In this document: positions 1 through 7,350 of the stretch, piece after piece
Layout: each line of letters begins with the position of its first letter
How positions within the stretch are numbered: the stretch's first letter is position 1
Origin: Streptomyces scabichelini
GTDB taxonomy: Bacteria > Actinomycetota > Actinomycetes > Streptomycetales > Streptomycetaceae
Assembly: GCF_011045015.1 (NCBI RefSeq)
Contig: NZ_JAAKZY010000015.1
Coordinates: forward strand, 1 to 64,000
Reading direction: 5' to 3'
Length of the DNA stretch: 64,000 nt
Translations under genes and position numbers: made by a program
The notes under the pieces: generated by a model
Seen by the model: the letters and a program-made list of their open reading frames with translations, nothing else
Databases searched by the model: none
What the model was told of the DNA's origin: nothing

Positions 1-59
1 CATCTCCCCCCTGCTCCACCCTCGTCCCGGCACCCACGTATGTCCCCGGAGGGATCCCG

Positions 60-1892
60 TTGCCGAGCAAGTCTTCCGCGCGCATAGCCGCGCTCACTGT
101 CGCCGCCGTCTGTTCCACCGTCTCCGCCGTTGTACTCACCGGCTCCGCCCATGCGGATGCCGTGGCCGTCCACGACATCCAGGGCAGCACCCGGACATCC
201 CCGCTCGCGGGCCAGCAGGTCACGGACGTGACCGGTGTCGTGACCGGGGTGCGGACCTACGGTTCGTCCCGGGGCTTCTGGATCCAGGACCCGGCCGCGG
301 ACGACAACCCGGCCACCAGCGAAGGAATCTTCGTCTTCACCAGTTCCACGCCGAAGGTCGCCGTCGGGGACTCGGTGAAGGTCTCGGGCACGGTCACGGA
401 GTTCGTGCCGGGCGGTGCCTCCTCGGGCAACCAGTCGGTCACGGAGATCACCAGGCCGACGGTGACGGTGGTGTCGAGCGGCAACGCGCTCCCGGCGGCC
501 GCGGTCGTCAGCAGCCGTTCCGTGCCGGACGCGTACACGCCCGCGGGCGATGCGGCCGCGAACGGCTCGCTCAACGGGCTGGCCCTGCAGCCGAAGAAGT
601 ACGCCCTCGACTTCTACGAGTCCCTGGAGGGCATGAACGTCAAGATCGGCTCGTCCCGTGTGGTCACCGCGACCGACCCGTTCTCCGAGCTGTGGGTGAC
701 GGTGAAGCCGTACGAGAACCCGAACCGCCGCGGCGGCACCGTCTACGGCTCGTACTCCTCGCAGAACACCGGCCGGCTCCAGGTCCAGTCGCTGATCCCG
801 ACCGCCACCGAGCCGTTCCCGACCGCGAACGTCGGCGACACCCTGGCGGGCACCACGGAGGGCCCGCTCGACTACACCCAGTTCGGCGGCTACACGCTGA
901 CCGCCCGCACCCTCGGCACGGTCACCGACGGCGGCCTGAAGCGCGAGACGACCCGCAAGCAGGATCGCGGTGAGCTGGCGGTGGCGACGTACAACGTCGA
1001 GAACCTCGATCCGACGGACGACTCCTTCGCCGATCACGCGGCCGCGATCGTGGACAACCTGCGGTCGCCCGACATCGTGTCCCTGGAGGAGATCCAGGAC
1101 AACAACGGGGCGACGAAGGACGGTACGGTCGCCGCCGACCAGACGATGCAGAAGCTGGTCGACGCGATCGGGGCGGCGGGCGGTCCGGCGTACGAGTGGC
1201 GGTCCATCGACCCCGTCGACCTCGCGGACGGCGGTGAGCCGGGCGGCAACATACGCCAGGTGTTCCTCTTCAACCCGGAGCGCGTCTCCTTCACCGACCG
1301 CGCGGGCGGCGACGCGACGACCGCCGTGGGCGTCACGAAGGCGAACGGCAAAGCGCGCCTCACGGCGTCCCCGGGCCGTATCGACCCGGCGGACGAGGCG
1401 TGGAAGAACAGCCGCAAGCCACTCGCGGGTGAGTTCGCCTTCCGCGGCAAGACGGTCTTCGTGATCGCGAACCATTTCGCGTCGAAGGGCGGTGACCAGG
1501 CGCTGCACTCCCAGTACCAGCCGCCGGTCCGCTCCTCGGAGACCCAGCGCCACCTTCAGGCGAAGTCGGTGAACGCCTTCGTCAAGGACATCCTCGCGGC
1601 ACAGAGGAACGCGTCCGTCGTCACGCTCGGCGACATCAACGACTTCGAGTTCTCCGAGACCACGAAGCTCCTGGAGGACGACGGCGTCCTCTGGTCGGCC
1701 ATCAAGTCCCTGCCGAAGAGCGAGCGTTACAGCTACGACTTCCAGGGCAACAGCCAGGTTCTCGACCAGATCCTGATCAGCCCGTCGATCCGCAAGGACT
1801 GCGACTTCACCTACGACAGCGTGCACATCAACGCGGAGTTCGCCGACCAGATCAGCGACCACGACCCGCAGGTGCTGCGCTTCAGGCCGTAA
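60..1892 (+). CDS. secreted endonuclease/exonuclease/phosphatase-family protein
   Basis: A 610-residue exported protein, probably an extracellular nuclease or phosphodiesterase. A Sec-type signal peptide (Arg-containing N terminus, hydrophobic stretch, AHA-D cleavage region) covers about residues 1-33. Residues 40-290 look like the OB-fold region of secreted nucleases (TDVTGVVTGV, GFWIQDP, VKVSGTVTEF). The EEP catalytic domain runs from about 305 to the end: TYNVEN near 309, LEEIQDN near 342, NHFASKGG near 470, GDINDF near 523 and the terminal SDHDPQV. These carry the expected Asn, Glu, Asp and His metal/catalytic residues. The start is TTG at 60, chosen because a GGAGG lies 7 bases upstream and the signal peptide follows at once. 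The exact substrate (DNA, RNA or phosphoester) cannot be told. A strong hairpin follows the stop. Confidence 0.85.
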   Translation: MPSKSSARIAALTVAAVCSTVSAVVLTGSAHADAVAVHDIQGSTRTSPLAGQQVTDVTGVVTGVRTYGSSRGFWIQDPAADDNPATSEGIFVFTSSTPKVAVGDSVKVSGTVTEFVPGGASSGNQSVTEITRPTVTVVSSGNALPAAAVVSSRSVPDAYTPAGDAAANGSLNGLALQPKKYALDFYESLEGMNVKIGSSRVVTATDPFSELWVTVKPYENPNRRGGTVYGSYSSQNTGRLQVQSLIPTATEPFPTANVGDTLAGTTEGPLDYTQFGGYTLTARTLGTVTDGGLKRETTRKQDRGELAVATYNVENLDPTDDSFADHAAAIVDNLRSPDIVSLEEIQDNNGATKDGTVAADQTMQKLVDAIGAAGGPAYEWRSIDPVDLADGGEPGGNIRQVFLFNPERVSFTDRAGGDATTAVGVTKANGKARLTASPGRIDPADEAWKNSRKPLAGEFAFRGKTVFVIANHFASKGGDQALHSQYQPPVRSSETQRHLQAKSVNAFVKDILAAQRNASVVTLGDINDFEFSETTKLLEDDGVLWSAIKSLPKSERYSYDFQGNSQVLDQILISPSIRKDCDFTYDSVHINAEFADQISDHDPQVLRFRP

Positions 1893-1913
1893 GTGCCGCA
1901 GCTCCCGCGCACG

Positions 1914-1952
1914 GACGAGCCCGGCCCCGTCGTCCGGGGGGCCGGGCTCGTC
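1914..1952. terminator. bidirectional terminator hairpin
   Basis: A perfect 15-bp G+C-rich inverted repeat (1914-1928 pairing with 1938-1952, 9-base loop) lies between two convergent genes ending at 1892 and 1975. No U-tract is seen, as is usual in Streptomyces. Confidence 0.8.
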
Positions 1953-1974
1953 TCGTACGCCGACGTGTCCGGGC

Positions 1975-2709
1975 TCAGGCGAAGACGCCGTTCAGCCAGC
2001 CCTGCCAGGCGATCTCGTTGCTCTTGGCGTCGGCGCCGGCCGCGAAGTCGTGGACGCTGATGCCGACCGGGGCGCCCCAGTGGTTGCGTCCGAAGAAGCG
2101 GTAAAGGGCGTTGTCCGTGCGCAGCCCGATGAAGTACGGGTTACGGAAGTCGACCACCGCGTCCAGGCTCCGGCCGTCCGGTCCCTGGGCCCGCACCCGC
2201 GCTCCCTCCGCGGCGTCGTCCGGCAGACCGAGGGCGCGTCCTGCGGTGGTGAGGGCGTCGGGCGCCTTGGACGCCTCAGGGCCTTCGAGCGTGGTGAACG
2301 TGACGGCGCGGCCCGCGAAGTGCGTCACGTACTCACGCAGAGTGTGCAGGTAGAAGTCGGTGTGCTTGTTGGCGCCGTCGTACTGGTTGTCCCAGTCGTC
2401 GGTGAAGATGCCGCTGTGCACATAGCGCATCCAGGCGCGGCGGCCTCCGTCGCGCGGCTCGATGGTGTGGTCGAGCTGGTTGAGCGCCTGGGTCGGGACG
2501 ATCTCCTGCAGGTTCTCCGCACGGACGGTGAAGTGGTGCGGCGGATCCCAGACGGTGACGGTGTGGCCCATGCCGGCGTCACCGCCCTCGCGCGGCTCGT
2601 ATTCCGCGGGCCACAGCCAGCCGCCCGTGCCGCTGGTGATGGCGTCCCACACCTGCTGGGGCGTGGCATCGATCTCGAACTCGCGGGCGATCTCGAATTC
2701 CTTGGACAT
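1975..2709 (-). CDS. SRPBCC (START/AHA1-like) domain protein
   Basis: A 244-residue protein with an N-terminal SRPBCC/AHSA1-type domain (EFEIDATPQQVWDAITSG at about 10-27, then GGWLWP). This fold binds hydrophobic ligands in a cavity. A second part of similar style follows from about 145. Start ATG at 2709 has AGGAG 7 bases upstream. It lies 16 bases behind an ArsR-family regulator on the same strand. The ArsR + SRPBCC pairing is common in actinobacteria and suggests co-regulation by the upstream repressor. The ligand is unknown. Confidence 0.8.
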   Translation of the reverse strand: MSKEFEIAREFEIDATPQQVWDAITSGTGGWLWPAEYEPREGGDAGMGHTVTVWDPPHHFTVRAENLQEIVPTQALNQLDHTIEPRDGGRRAWMRYVHSGIFTDDWDNQYDGANKHTDFYLHTLREYVTHFAGRAVTFTTLEGPEASKAPDALTTAGRALGLPDDAAEGARVRAQGPDGRSLDAVVDFRNPYFIGLRTDNALYRFFGRNHWGAPVGISVHDFAAGADAKSNEIAWQGWLNGVFA

Positions 2710-2725
2710 GGTGGGCTCCTGAGCA

Positions 2726-3370
2726 CTACTGGTTCAGTTCCGGGGCCGGCTGGTCGTCGACCGTGGGCTTGGCTGTGGGCTTGGCTGTGGGCTTGACCGT
2801 GGGGTGGACGGCGACGACGATCCGGTGATCGCGCCCGCCCTCCGCGTCCCCGTCGTGGTACTTGCGGATGAGCGCGCCCACGCCCTGCGTGAGTTCCTCT
2901 ATGAACGCGGCCCGGTCCGCCGCCGAGGCGAAGCGCACCTCGCCGTCGAGCGCGTACGTCGCCAGCCGCTTGCGGGCCTTCGCCGCACCCGTGATGAGCG
3001 AGCCGACGTCCCGGACGAGCCGGGCGCCGAGCGCGAGCAGCCAGCGGGCCGAGAGCTGGTCACGGAAGCGGTCCGGGTCGGGCTGCAGGGAGGCCAGCGC
3101 GAGCGGCGAGATGACGTACGACGCGGCGGTCGCCCGCATCAGCCGCTCGGTGACGTTGCCCTTGCGGCGCTCCCCCGCCAGCTCTACCAGGCCGTGCCGC
3201 TCCAGCGCCTTGAGGTGGTAGTTCACCTTCTGGCGCGGCAGCCCGACCTTGCCGGCCAGCATGGTGGCCGACGCGGGGCCTGCCGCCAGCTCGGCGAGCA
3301 GCTGGGCCCTCTTGGGGTCCAGGGATGCGGCGGCTGCCGCCGGGTCCTCGATCACGGTGACGTCCAACAT
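2726..3370 (-). CDS. ArsR-family winged-helix transcriptional regulator
   Basis: A 214-residue DNA-binding protein. The winged-helix domain occupies about residues 17-85 (LDPKRAQLLAELAAGPASA, then KVNYHLKALERHGLVEL). It lacks the Cys pairs of metal-sensing ArsR proteins, so a metal ligand is unlikely. The C terminus carries an in-frame 12-bp repeat (2762-2803) giving a KPTA/KPTV repeat tail, a possible length-variable segment. It is the first gene of a two-gene unit with the SRPBCC protein. A 12-bp perfect inverted repeat just upstream (3382-3427) is a likely autoregulatory operator. Confidence 0.85.
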   Translation of the reverse strand: MLDVTVIEDPAAAAASLDPKRAQLLAELAAGPASATMLAGKVGLPRQKVNYHLKALERHGLVELAGERRKGNVTERLMRATAASYVISPLALASLQPDPDRFRDQLSARWLLALGARLVRDVGSLITGAAKARKRLATYALDGEVRFASAADRAAFIEELTQGVGALIRKYHDGDAEGGRDHRIVVAVHPTVKPTAKPTAKPTVDDQPAPELNQ

Positions 3371-3381
3371 GACTTCACCGT

Positions 3382-3427
3382 CTCACCGAAAACTTTTTTT
3401 GTCCAGACGGTTCGAGTTTTCGGTGAG
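3382..3427. promoter_or_regulatory. candidate ArsR operator, 12-bp inverted repeat
   Basis: CTCACCGAAAAC (3382-3393) is repeated perfectly in inverted orientation at 3416-3427 with a 22-base A/T-richer spacer. The first arm begins 12 bases upstream of the regulator start, so a bound dimer or pair of dimers would cover its promoter. Confidence 0.55.
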
Positions 3428-3431
3428 AGGG

Positions 3432-3479
3432 TCCGAGAAAGGAGTCAGGTGAGGGTGAGGAGATCCGAGAAAGGCGTCA
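3432..3479. repeat. 16-bp direct repeat reaching a stop codon
   Basis: TCCGAGAAAGGAGTCA (3432-3447) recurs as TCCGAGAAAGGCGTCA (3464-3479), 15 of 16 identical, period 32. The second copy ends exactly with the stop codon (complement of TCA, 3477-3479) of the minus-strand gene. Confidence 0.8.
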
Positions 3480-4199
3480 CTGGGGCACGAGGCCGAGTGC
3501 GTATGAGTAGCGGCTGCCGGTGAACTTCACCCCGGGAGCCGTCCGCACGGCCTCCCACTCCGGCGCGGGCTCCGAAACCGCCAGGGCCTCGTCGTACGAC
3601 TGCTCGCTCTCCCACTCGGCGTAGTTCAGGACGTGGGTGCCGTCGGTGCTCAGATGGAAGTGCGCGGCGACGAGGCCGCGGTCGTCCTCAGGAGCCGCGG
3701 ACATGGCAGTGAAGACGGAGTCGACCCAGTCGCGCCGCCGCTCGGCGGCCTCTCCCTCGAAGCCCTCGAAGCCCTCGAAGCCCTCGGAGCCCTCGAAGTC
3801 GATCCGCACGGTCACGATGAGCCCGGGCGTGCGAGTGTCACCGGCCGCACGCTCGCGGCTGCGGTAGCGCCGGTACCGTCCGAGGCTCAGCCGCTCGATC
3901 CCCGGCACGGCGGTGTCGATCTCGTCGACGCGCTCCTGCCGATGGGTCTTCGCGAATGCCTCGTACGACTGCTCGTCCGCCCACTGAGAGTGATGCAGGA
4001 GCGTCGTTCCGTCGTGCCCGGTGTAGACGTAGTAACCGAGCAGGCCCTCGGTCGGCCAGGGCCTGCTCTCCCAGGTGGAGGCGATCGCCTCCACGGTCAC
4101 CTTCTGCCGCTCGGGCGTCCCCACCCGCCAGGTGCTGAAGAACGGGGCTTCCACCTCGGGGCGGGTCATGTCGGGGTGCGCGTCGGTACGGCGGGTCAT
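3477..4199 (-). CDS. double ABM-like (antibiotic biosynthesis monooxygenase fold) protein
   Basis: A 240-residue protein with two dimeric alpha-beta-barrel-like halves. Each has the ABM-type pattern of a short strand, a helix, then a strand with 'H..W..EQSYE' (HHSQWADEQSYEAF near 75, NYAEWESEQSYDEA near 195). Such folds occur in quinone-forming monooxygenases and in proteins of unknown role. The halves are separated by a linker with a GFE repeat (EGFEGFEGFEG), encoded by a 9-bp DNA repeat around 3762-3800. Start ATG at 4199 is preferred over the longer open frame because GGAGG lies 5-6 bases upstream. Enzymatic activity is not demonstrated. Confidence 0.65.
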   Translation of the reverse strand: MTRRTDAHPDMTRPEVEAPFFSTWRVGTPERQKVTVEAIASTWESRPWPTEGLLGYYVYTGHDGTTLLHHSQWADEQSYEAFAKTHRQERVDEIDTAVPGIERLSLGRYRRYRSRERAAGDTRTPGLIVTVRIDFEGSEGFEGFEGFEGEAAERRRDWVDSVFTAMSAAPEDDRGLVAAHFHLSTDGTHVLNYAEWESEQSYDEALAVSEPAPEWEAVRTAPGVKFTGSRYSYALGLVPQ

Positions 4200-4306
4200 C
4201 ACAGCCTCCAGGGATTCGGCGCTCGGTGTGAGCAGCACCCACCCTCCGACCTCAACCAAAGTTCAGGTCAAGTACGGAGGCTGGCGGAGGCTGTGATCTC
4301 CGTTCA

Positions 4307-4846
4307 TCAGCGGAGACCGCTGAAACCGCTGAGACCGCGGAACCCGCGGTGGCTGGGCTGCTGGGTGTGGTGCCGCCGCCGCAGGATCCCCGCCGCGACC
4401 ACGGCACCGGCTCCGGCGATCAGTACCGGCCGGGGATGCCGCAAGCCGGCCTGTATGACCGTGCTCGCCGCGGTGCGGACGGGCTGCGGGACGTTCTCCT
4501 GCACGACGTGCCCGGCATGAGTCGCCTTGCCCTGCACGGCGTGCCCGGCGTGTGCGGCCTTCTCCTGCGCCACGTGCCGGACCTGCGCCGCCTTCTCCTG
4601 CGCCACATGACCGGCCTGCGCCGCCTTGCCCTGCACGGTGTGCCCGGCCTCGGACGCCTTGCCCTTGAGCTCGGCGCGCCGCGCACGCGCGCGGGCCCGT
4701 ACATCGGCCTTGGCCGCCAACTCCTCGACGGTGTCGCCGAGTTGTCCCCTGGTCTCCGCGATCTGCTGTCGCAACTCCTCCGGGCCCTTGGCGCCCTGGG
4801 CCGCCTTCGCGGTCCCCTCGGCTTCCGCGCCCTTCCGCTCGTTCAT
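4307..4846 (-). CDS. DUF3618 protein with 11-residue repeats and C-terminal membrane segment
   Basis: A 179-residue envelope-type protein. The DUF3618 motif (LRQQIAETRGQLGDTVEEL) is near 25-43. It is followed by about six copies of an 11-residue repeat of type AGHVAQEKAAQ (about 62-130), reminiscent of the amphipathic helical repeats of LEA/apolipoprotein-like proteins. One hydrophobic helix (PVLIAGAGAVVAAGIL) near the end is followed by RRRHH. The start at 4846 overlaps the upstream holin-like gene by an ATGA, so the two are translationally coupled. DUF3618 and holin-like proteins are commonly paired in Streptomyces. The function is unknown; a role at the membrane is inferred. Confidence 0.75.
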   Translation of the reverse strand: MNERKGAEAEGTAKAAQGAKGPEELRQQIAETRGQLGDTVEELAAKADVRARARARRAELKGKASEAGHTVQGKAAQAGHVAQEKAAQVRHVAQEKAAHAGHAVQGKATHAGHVVQENVPQPVRTAASTVIQAGLRHPRPVLIAGAGAVVAAGILRRRHHTQQPSHRGFRGLSGFSGLR

Positions 4847-5256
4847 CGATGCGCCCTTTCCTTGATTTCGTCGACGTCGGCCCGGACGCTGTCGAGGGTC
4901 TCCTCGGGCAGGGGTGGCGCCGCGCGGCGCAGTTGCGCACGGCCGGTCAGGCCGAGGACGCCCGCGATCACGAAGAGCACGCCCGTGACGATGAGCGCCG
5001 ACGCCCACACGGACAGCACCAGGGACAGCGCGGCGGCGCCCGTGCCGGCCAGCGCCATCAGGCCCACGTACGCGACGGCGCCCGCCGCGCCGAGCAGGCC
5101 GCCGCCACGTCCGGCGCGCCGCCCTTTCTGCGCCAACTCCTCCTTCGCGAGCCGCACTTCCTGCCGTACGAGTTCGGAGAGCTGTTCGGTGGCCTGTCCG
5201 ACGAGATCACCCACCGAGTGGTGTTCCTCCGGCCGTCGCTGCATGGTCTCGGTCAC
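4843..5256 (-). CDS. phage-holin-family (DUF1469-like) membrane protein
   Basis: A 137-residue protein with an amphipathic N terminus (SVGDLVGQATEQLSELVRQE, about 15-34) and two long hydrophobic helices (about 55-80 and 85-107). It is the chromosomal 'actinobacterial holin III' type rather than a prophage gene. GTG at 5256 is chosen because GAGGAGG lies 9 bases upstream; the ATG at 5244 has no good site. The stop overlaps the DUF3618 gene (ATGA). No phage genes lie nearby, so lysis is not implied. Confidence 0.7.
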   Translation of the reverse strand: MTETMQRRPEEHHSVGDLVGQATEQLSELVRQEVRLAKEELAQKGRRAGRGGGLLGAAGAVAYVGLMALAGTGAAALSLVLSVWASALIVTGVLFVIAGVLGLTGRAQLRRAAPPLPEETLDSVRADVDEIKERAHR

Positions 5257-5340
5257 GGCGCCCCGCCTCCTCTCGTCTCGGGACGCCCGAGTACCCCGCC
5301 GTGCCGCAGCCAAAGCGCTCCGCTGGAAATGTGGTCAGGA

Positions 5341-5454
5341 GCTGCGGGTCCGTCGTGGCTGGTCGCTCCCCCACTCTCGACTTCGCTCGAGCGGGGGGAC
5401 CCCCATCGCGGCGGAGCCGCACATCGACACAGCCCCGCGCCCCTTACGGGGCGC
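5341..5454 (-). repeat. dispersed Streptomyces intergenic repeat, copy 1 (terminator-like)
   Basis: Read on the minus strand, a 7-bp GCGCCCC hairpin (5437-5454) begins 7 bases after the stop of the 5461-6147 gene. An inserted-looking block with an inverted repeat (5367-5399) follows, then GCGACCAGCCACGACGGACC (ending near 5346). The last part matches the tail of copies 2 and 3. The central GCTCGAG..GGGGGGACCCCCAT block recurs inverted at 39104-39129. Confidence 0.7.
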
Positions 5455-5460
5455 TGGCGC

Positions 5461-6147
5461 TCAGCCCTGCCCAGTCCCGCGCTCCCCTGGTCGTCCCAGT
5501 CGGGCCAGCTGGCTCTGGAACCAGTCGAGGCGGGCCTGCAGGAGCGCGGCCTCGGCGACGAGCTCGGACACACCGAGCCCCGCGGGCAGGTCACCACCGG
5601 CAGGTCCGGCACCTCCGCCGGCCCGTACCCGCAGCCCCTCTCCGCCCAGCCGCGCGAAGGTCGCCAGGGACACGGACGGACGGCCGCGTACGCATCCGGC
5701 ACAGGCAGCCGCCAGGGCCCGCCAGCCGGGCTTGCCCCACCCGGCGTCGGCCAGCGCCACGGCCCCGGATCCGCAGGTGCAGGGCCCGACCGTGGCGGTG
5801 CGGACCCGCTGCCGCGCGTACCGGAACCCGCGCTCGAAGCGGAGGTACGCGCCGAGGACCGACACTTCGAGGAGTACGGCCGCCCGGTGCTCGGCGGTGC
5901 ACAGCATCGCCTCCGCATCCGTACGGTCATGCACGCAGTGGAAGCCGCAGTCGCAGAGGCGATGCGGTGCCCGGTGCCGCAGCCCGTACACACACCGGGC
6001 TTCGTCCAGCACCCCGTAGGGCAGCGCGCCGCCCAGCGACACACCGGTGAACCCGGCCCGGCTGCCGTCCTGCGACAGCATCGGGTGGGCGATCTTGAAT
6101 CCGGTGGGCGGCTCCGCCGGACGTTCCTCGGGGAGCCGCCACCTCAT
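5461..6147 (-). CDS. Cys/His-rich protein of unknown function
   Basis: A 228-residue protein I do not recognise. Near residues 59-72 there is a dense Cys/His cluster (HRLCDCGFHCVH), with further CTC and CAGC pairs near 123 and 151, which suggests a bound metal, probably zinc. The C terminus is Gly/Ala-rich and then helical (SELVAEAALLQARLDWFQSQLARL). The start ATG at 6147 overlaps the stop of a 43-codon upstream gene (ATGA), so the pair is coupled. A terminator-like dispersed repeat follows immediately. Confidence 0.65.
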   Translation of the reverse strand: MRWRLPEERPAEPPTGFKIAHPMLSQDGSRAGFTGVSLGGALPYGVLDEARCVYGLRHRAPHRLCDCGFHCVHDRTDAEAMLCTAEHRAAVLLEVSVLGAYLRFERGFRYARQRVRTATVGPCTCGSGAVALADAGWGKPGWRALAAACAGCVRGRPSVSLATFARLGGEGLRVRAGGGAGPAGGDLPAGLGVSELVAEAALLQARLDWFQSQLARLGRPGERGTGQG

Positions 6148-6275
6148 CGCGCGACCGGAACCTCTTCGACGGCGGGCTCCAACTCCTCGATCTCCTCAGC
6201 GAGTTGAAGCTCGTCCTCTTCCACGCGCGGCTGCTCCTCCGCGACTCCGGTGGCGAGCGCCTTACCCAGCCTCAT
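6144..6275 (-). CDS. 43-residue acidic small protein coupled to the Cys-rich protein
   Basis: Reading from ATG 6275 gives MRLGKALATGVAEE followed by a strongly acidic stretch (EEIEELEPAVEE) ending VPVAR: 43 residues, about a third Glu/Asp. The start has an excellent GGGAGG site 5-6 bases upstream. The stop overlaps the next start as ATGA. These two signals support a real gene. Its basic, slightly hydrophobic N terminus and acidic tail could serve as a partner or leader for the Cys-rich protein; this is inference. Confidence 0.65.
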   Translation of the reverse strand: MRLGKALATGVAEEQPRVEEDELQLAEEIEELEPAVEEVPVAR

Positions 6276-6436
6276 AACGCCTCCCGTGACCGATCACCAA
6301 CTACCGTCCTCGCCATGGTGACTCAAACGGCGCCGAGTTCCTAGAGCGCCCGTTCGGGCATTCCGCAGCATTCCTTACGTATACCTTGTAGAAGAATTAA
6401 GTGGAGCTTCATGGTCGGGGTGCCGAGACTACGGAC

Positions 6437-7333
6437 ATGAGCACACCACTCACCCCGCCCTTCGGCCGCGCCCTCTGCGCGATGATCACGCCTTTCACCG
6501 AGGACGGACGGCTCGATCCGGACGGTGCGCAGGCGCTGGCCGAGCGGCTGGTCGCGGACGGGTGCGAGGGGCTGGTGCTGTCCGGGACGACCGGGGAGTC
6601 GCCGACCACTACGGATGCCGAGAAGGCCGCGCTCGTACGGGCCGTGGTCGAGGCGGTCGGCGGGCGGGCCGCGGTGGTGGCGGGCGTCGGGACCTCCGAC
6701 ACACGGCACACGATCGAGCTGGCCCAGGAGGCCGAAAAGGCGGGCGCGGACGGCCTGTTGGTGGTCTCGCCCTACTACAGCAAGCCGCCGCAGGAAGCCC
6801 TTGAGGCCCACTTCCGGGACGTCGCGGACGCGTCCGGGCTGCCGATCGCGCTGTACGACATCCCGGGCCGCACCGGCACGCGGATCGAGCCGGAGACGAT
6901 GCTGCGGCTCGCCGGGCATCCGCGGATCGTGGCGGTCAAGGACTGTGCGTACGACCTGCTCGGCACCCAGAAGGTGCTGGCCCGCACGGATCTCGCGTAC
7001 TACACGGGCTGCGAGGAGTTCACGCTCCCGCTGTACGCGGTGGGCGGCGCCGGATACATCAGCACCGTCGCCAATGCCGCTCCCCGCCAACTCCGGGGAA
7101 TCCTGGACGCGTTCGACGCCGGAGACACCGCCGAGGCCGCCCGGCGGCAGCGACGGGCCATCCCTCTCACCGAGCTGATGATGGCGTCCGGCCTGCCCGG
7201 CACGGTCACGGCGAAGGCCCTGCTCGGTGCGCTCGGCCTGCCCGCGGGCCCGGTCCGCGCACCGCTGCGGCCCGCCGGCCGCGAGACGGCCGACGGGCTG
7301 CTGGCCGCGTACGAGCGGCTCGTGGCCGCCTGA
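6437..7333 (+). CDS. dapA: 4-hydroxy-tetrahydrodipicolinate synthase
   Basis: A 298-residue DHDPS-family aldolase. It condenses pyruvate with aspartate semialdehyde, the first committed step toward diaminopimelate and lysine. Visible features are the family motif GTTGESPTTT (near 46-55), the Tyr of YDIPGRTG (near 138) and the Schiff-base Lys in AVKDCAYD (near 167), followed by YYTGCEEF. Length is normal. The ATG at 6437 gives the family N terminus; no Shine-Dalgarno is evident, and an AGACT-type -10 lies 6 bases upstream, so leaderless translation is possible. dapD lies 2 kb downstream on the other strand. The N-acetylneuraminate lyase/aldolase subfamily is the main alternative. Confidence 0.85.
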   Translation: MSTPLTPPFGRALCAMITPFTEDGRLDPDGAQALAERLVADGCEGLVLSGTTGESPTTTDAEKAALVRAVVEAVGGRAAVVAGVGTSDTRHTIELAQEAEKAGADGLLVVSPYYSKPPQEALEAHFRDVADASGLPIALYDIPGRTGTRIEPETMLRLAGHPRIVAVKDCAYDLLGTQKVLARTDLAYYTGCEEFTLPLYAVGGAGYISTVANAAPRQLRGILDAFDAGDTAEAARRQRRAIPLTELMMASGLPGTVTAKALLGALGLPAGPVRAPLRPAGRETADGLLAAYERLVAA

Positions 7334-7350
7334 TCAGTGTTCGACGAGGA

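Noticed and set aside
3477..4259. Longer start for the double ABM protein at 4259
   Set aside because: The ATG at 4199 has an excellent GGAGG site, and the extra 20 residues do not belong to the domain.
4843..5256. Prophage remnant suggested by the holin-family protein
   Set aside because: No other phage genes, integrase or att-like repeats nearby. This holin-like family is a normal chromosomal partner of DUF3618 proteins.
4349..6207. Long plus-strand open frames across the DUF3618, holin-like and Cys-rich genes
   Set aside because: Antisense shadows. They lack ribosome sites and give low-complexity Arg/Pro/Ala products, while the minus-strand genes have overlaps and recognisable domains.
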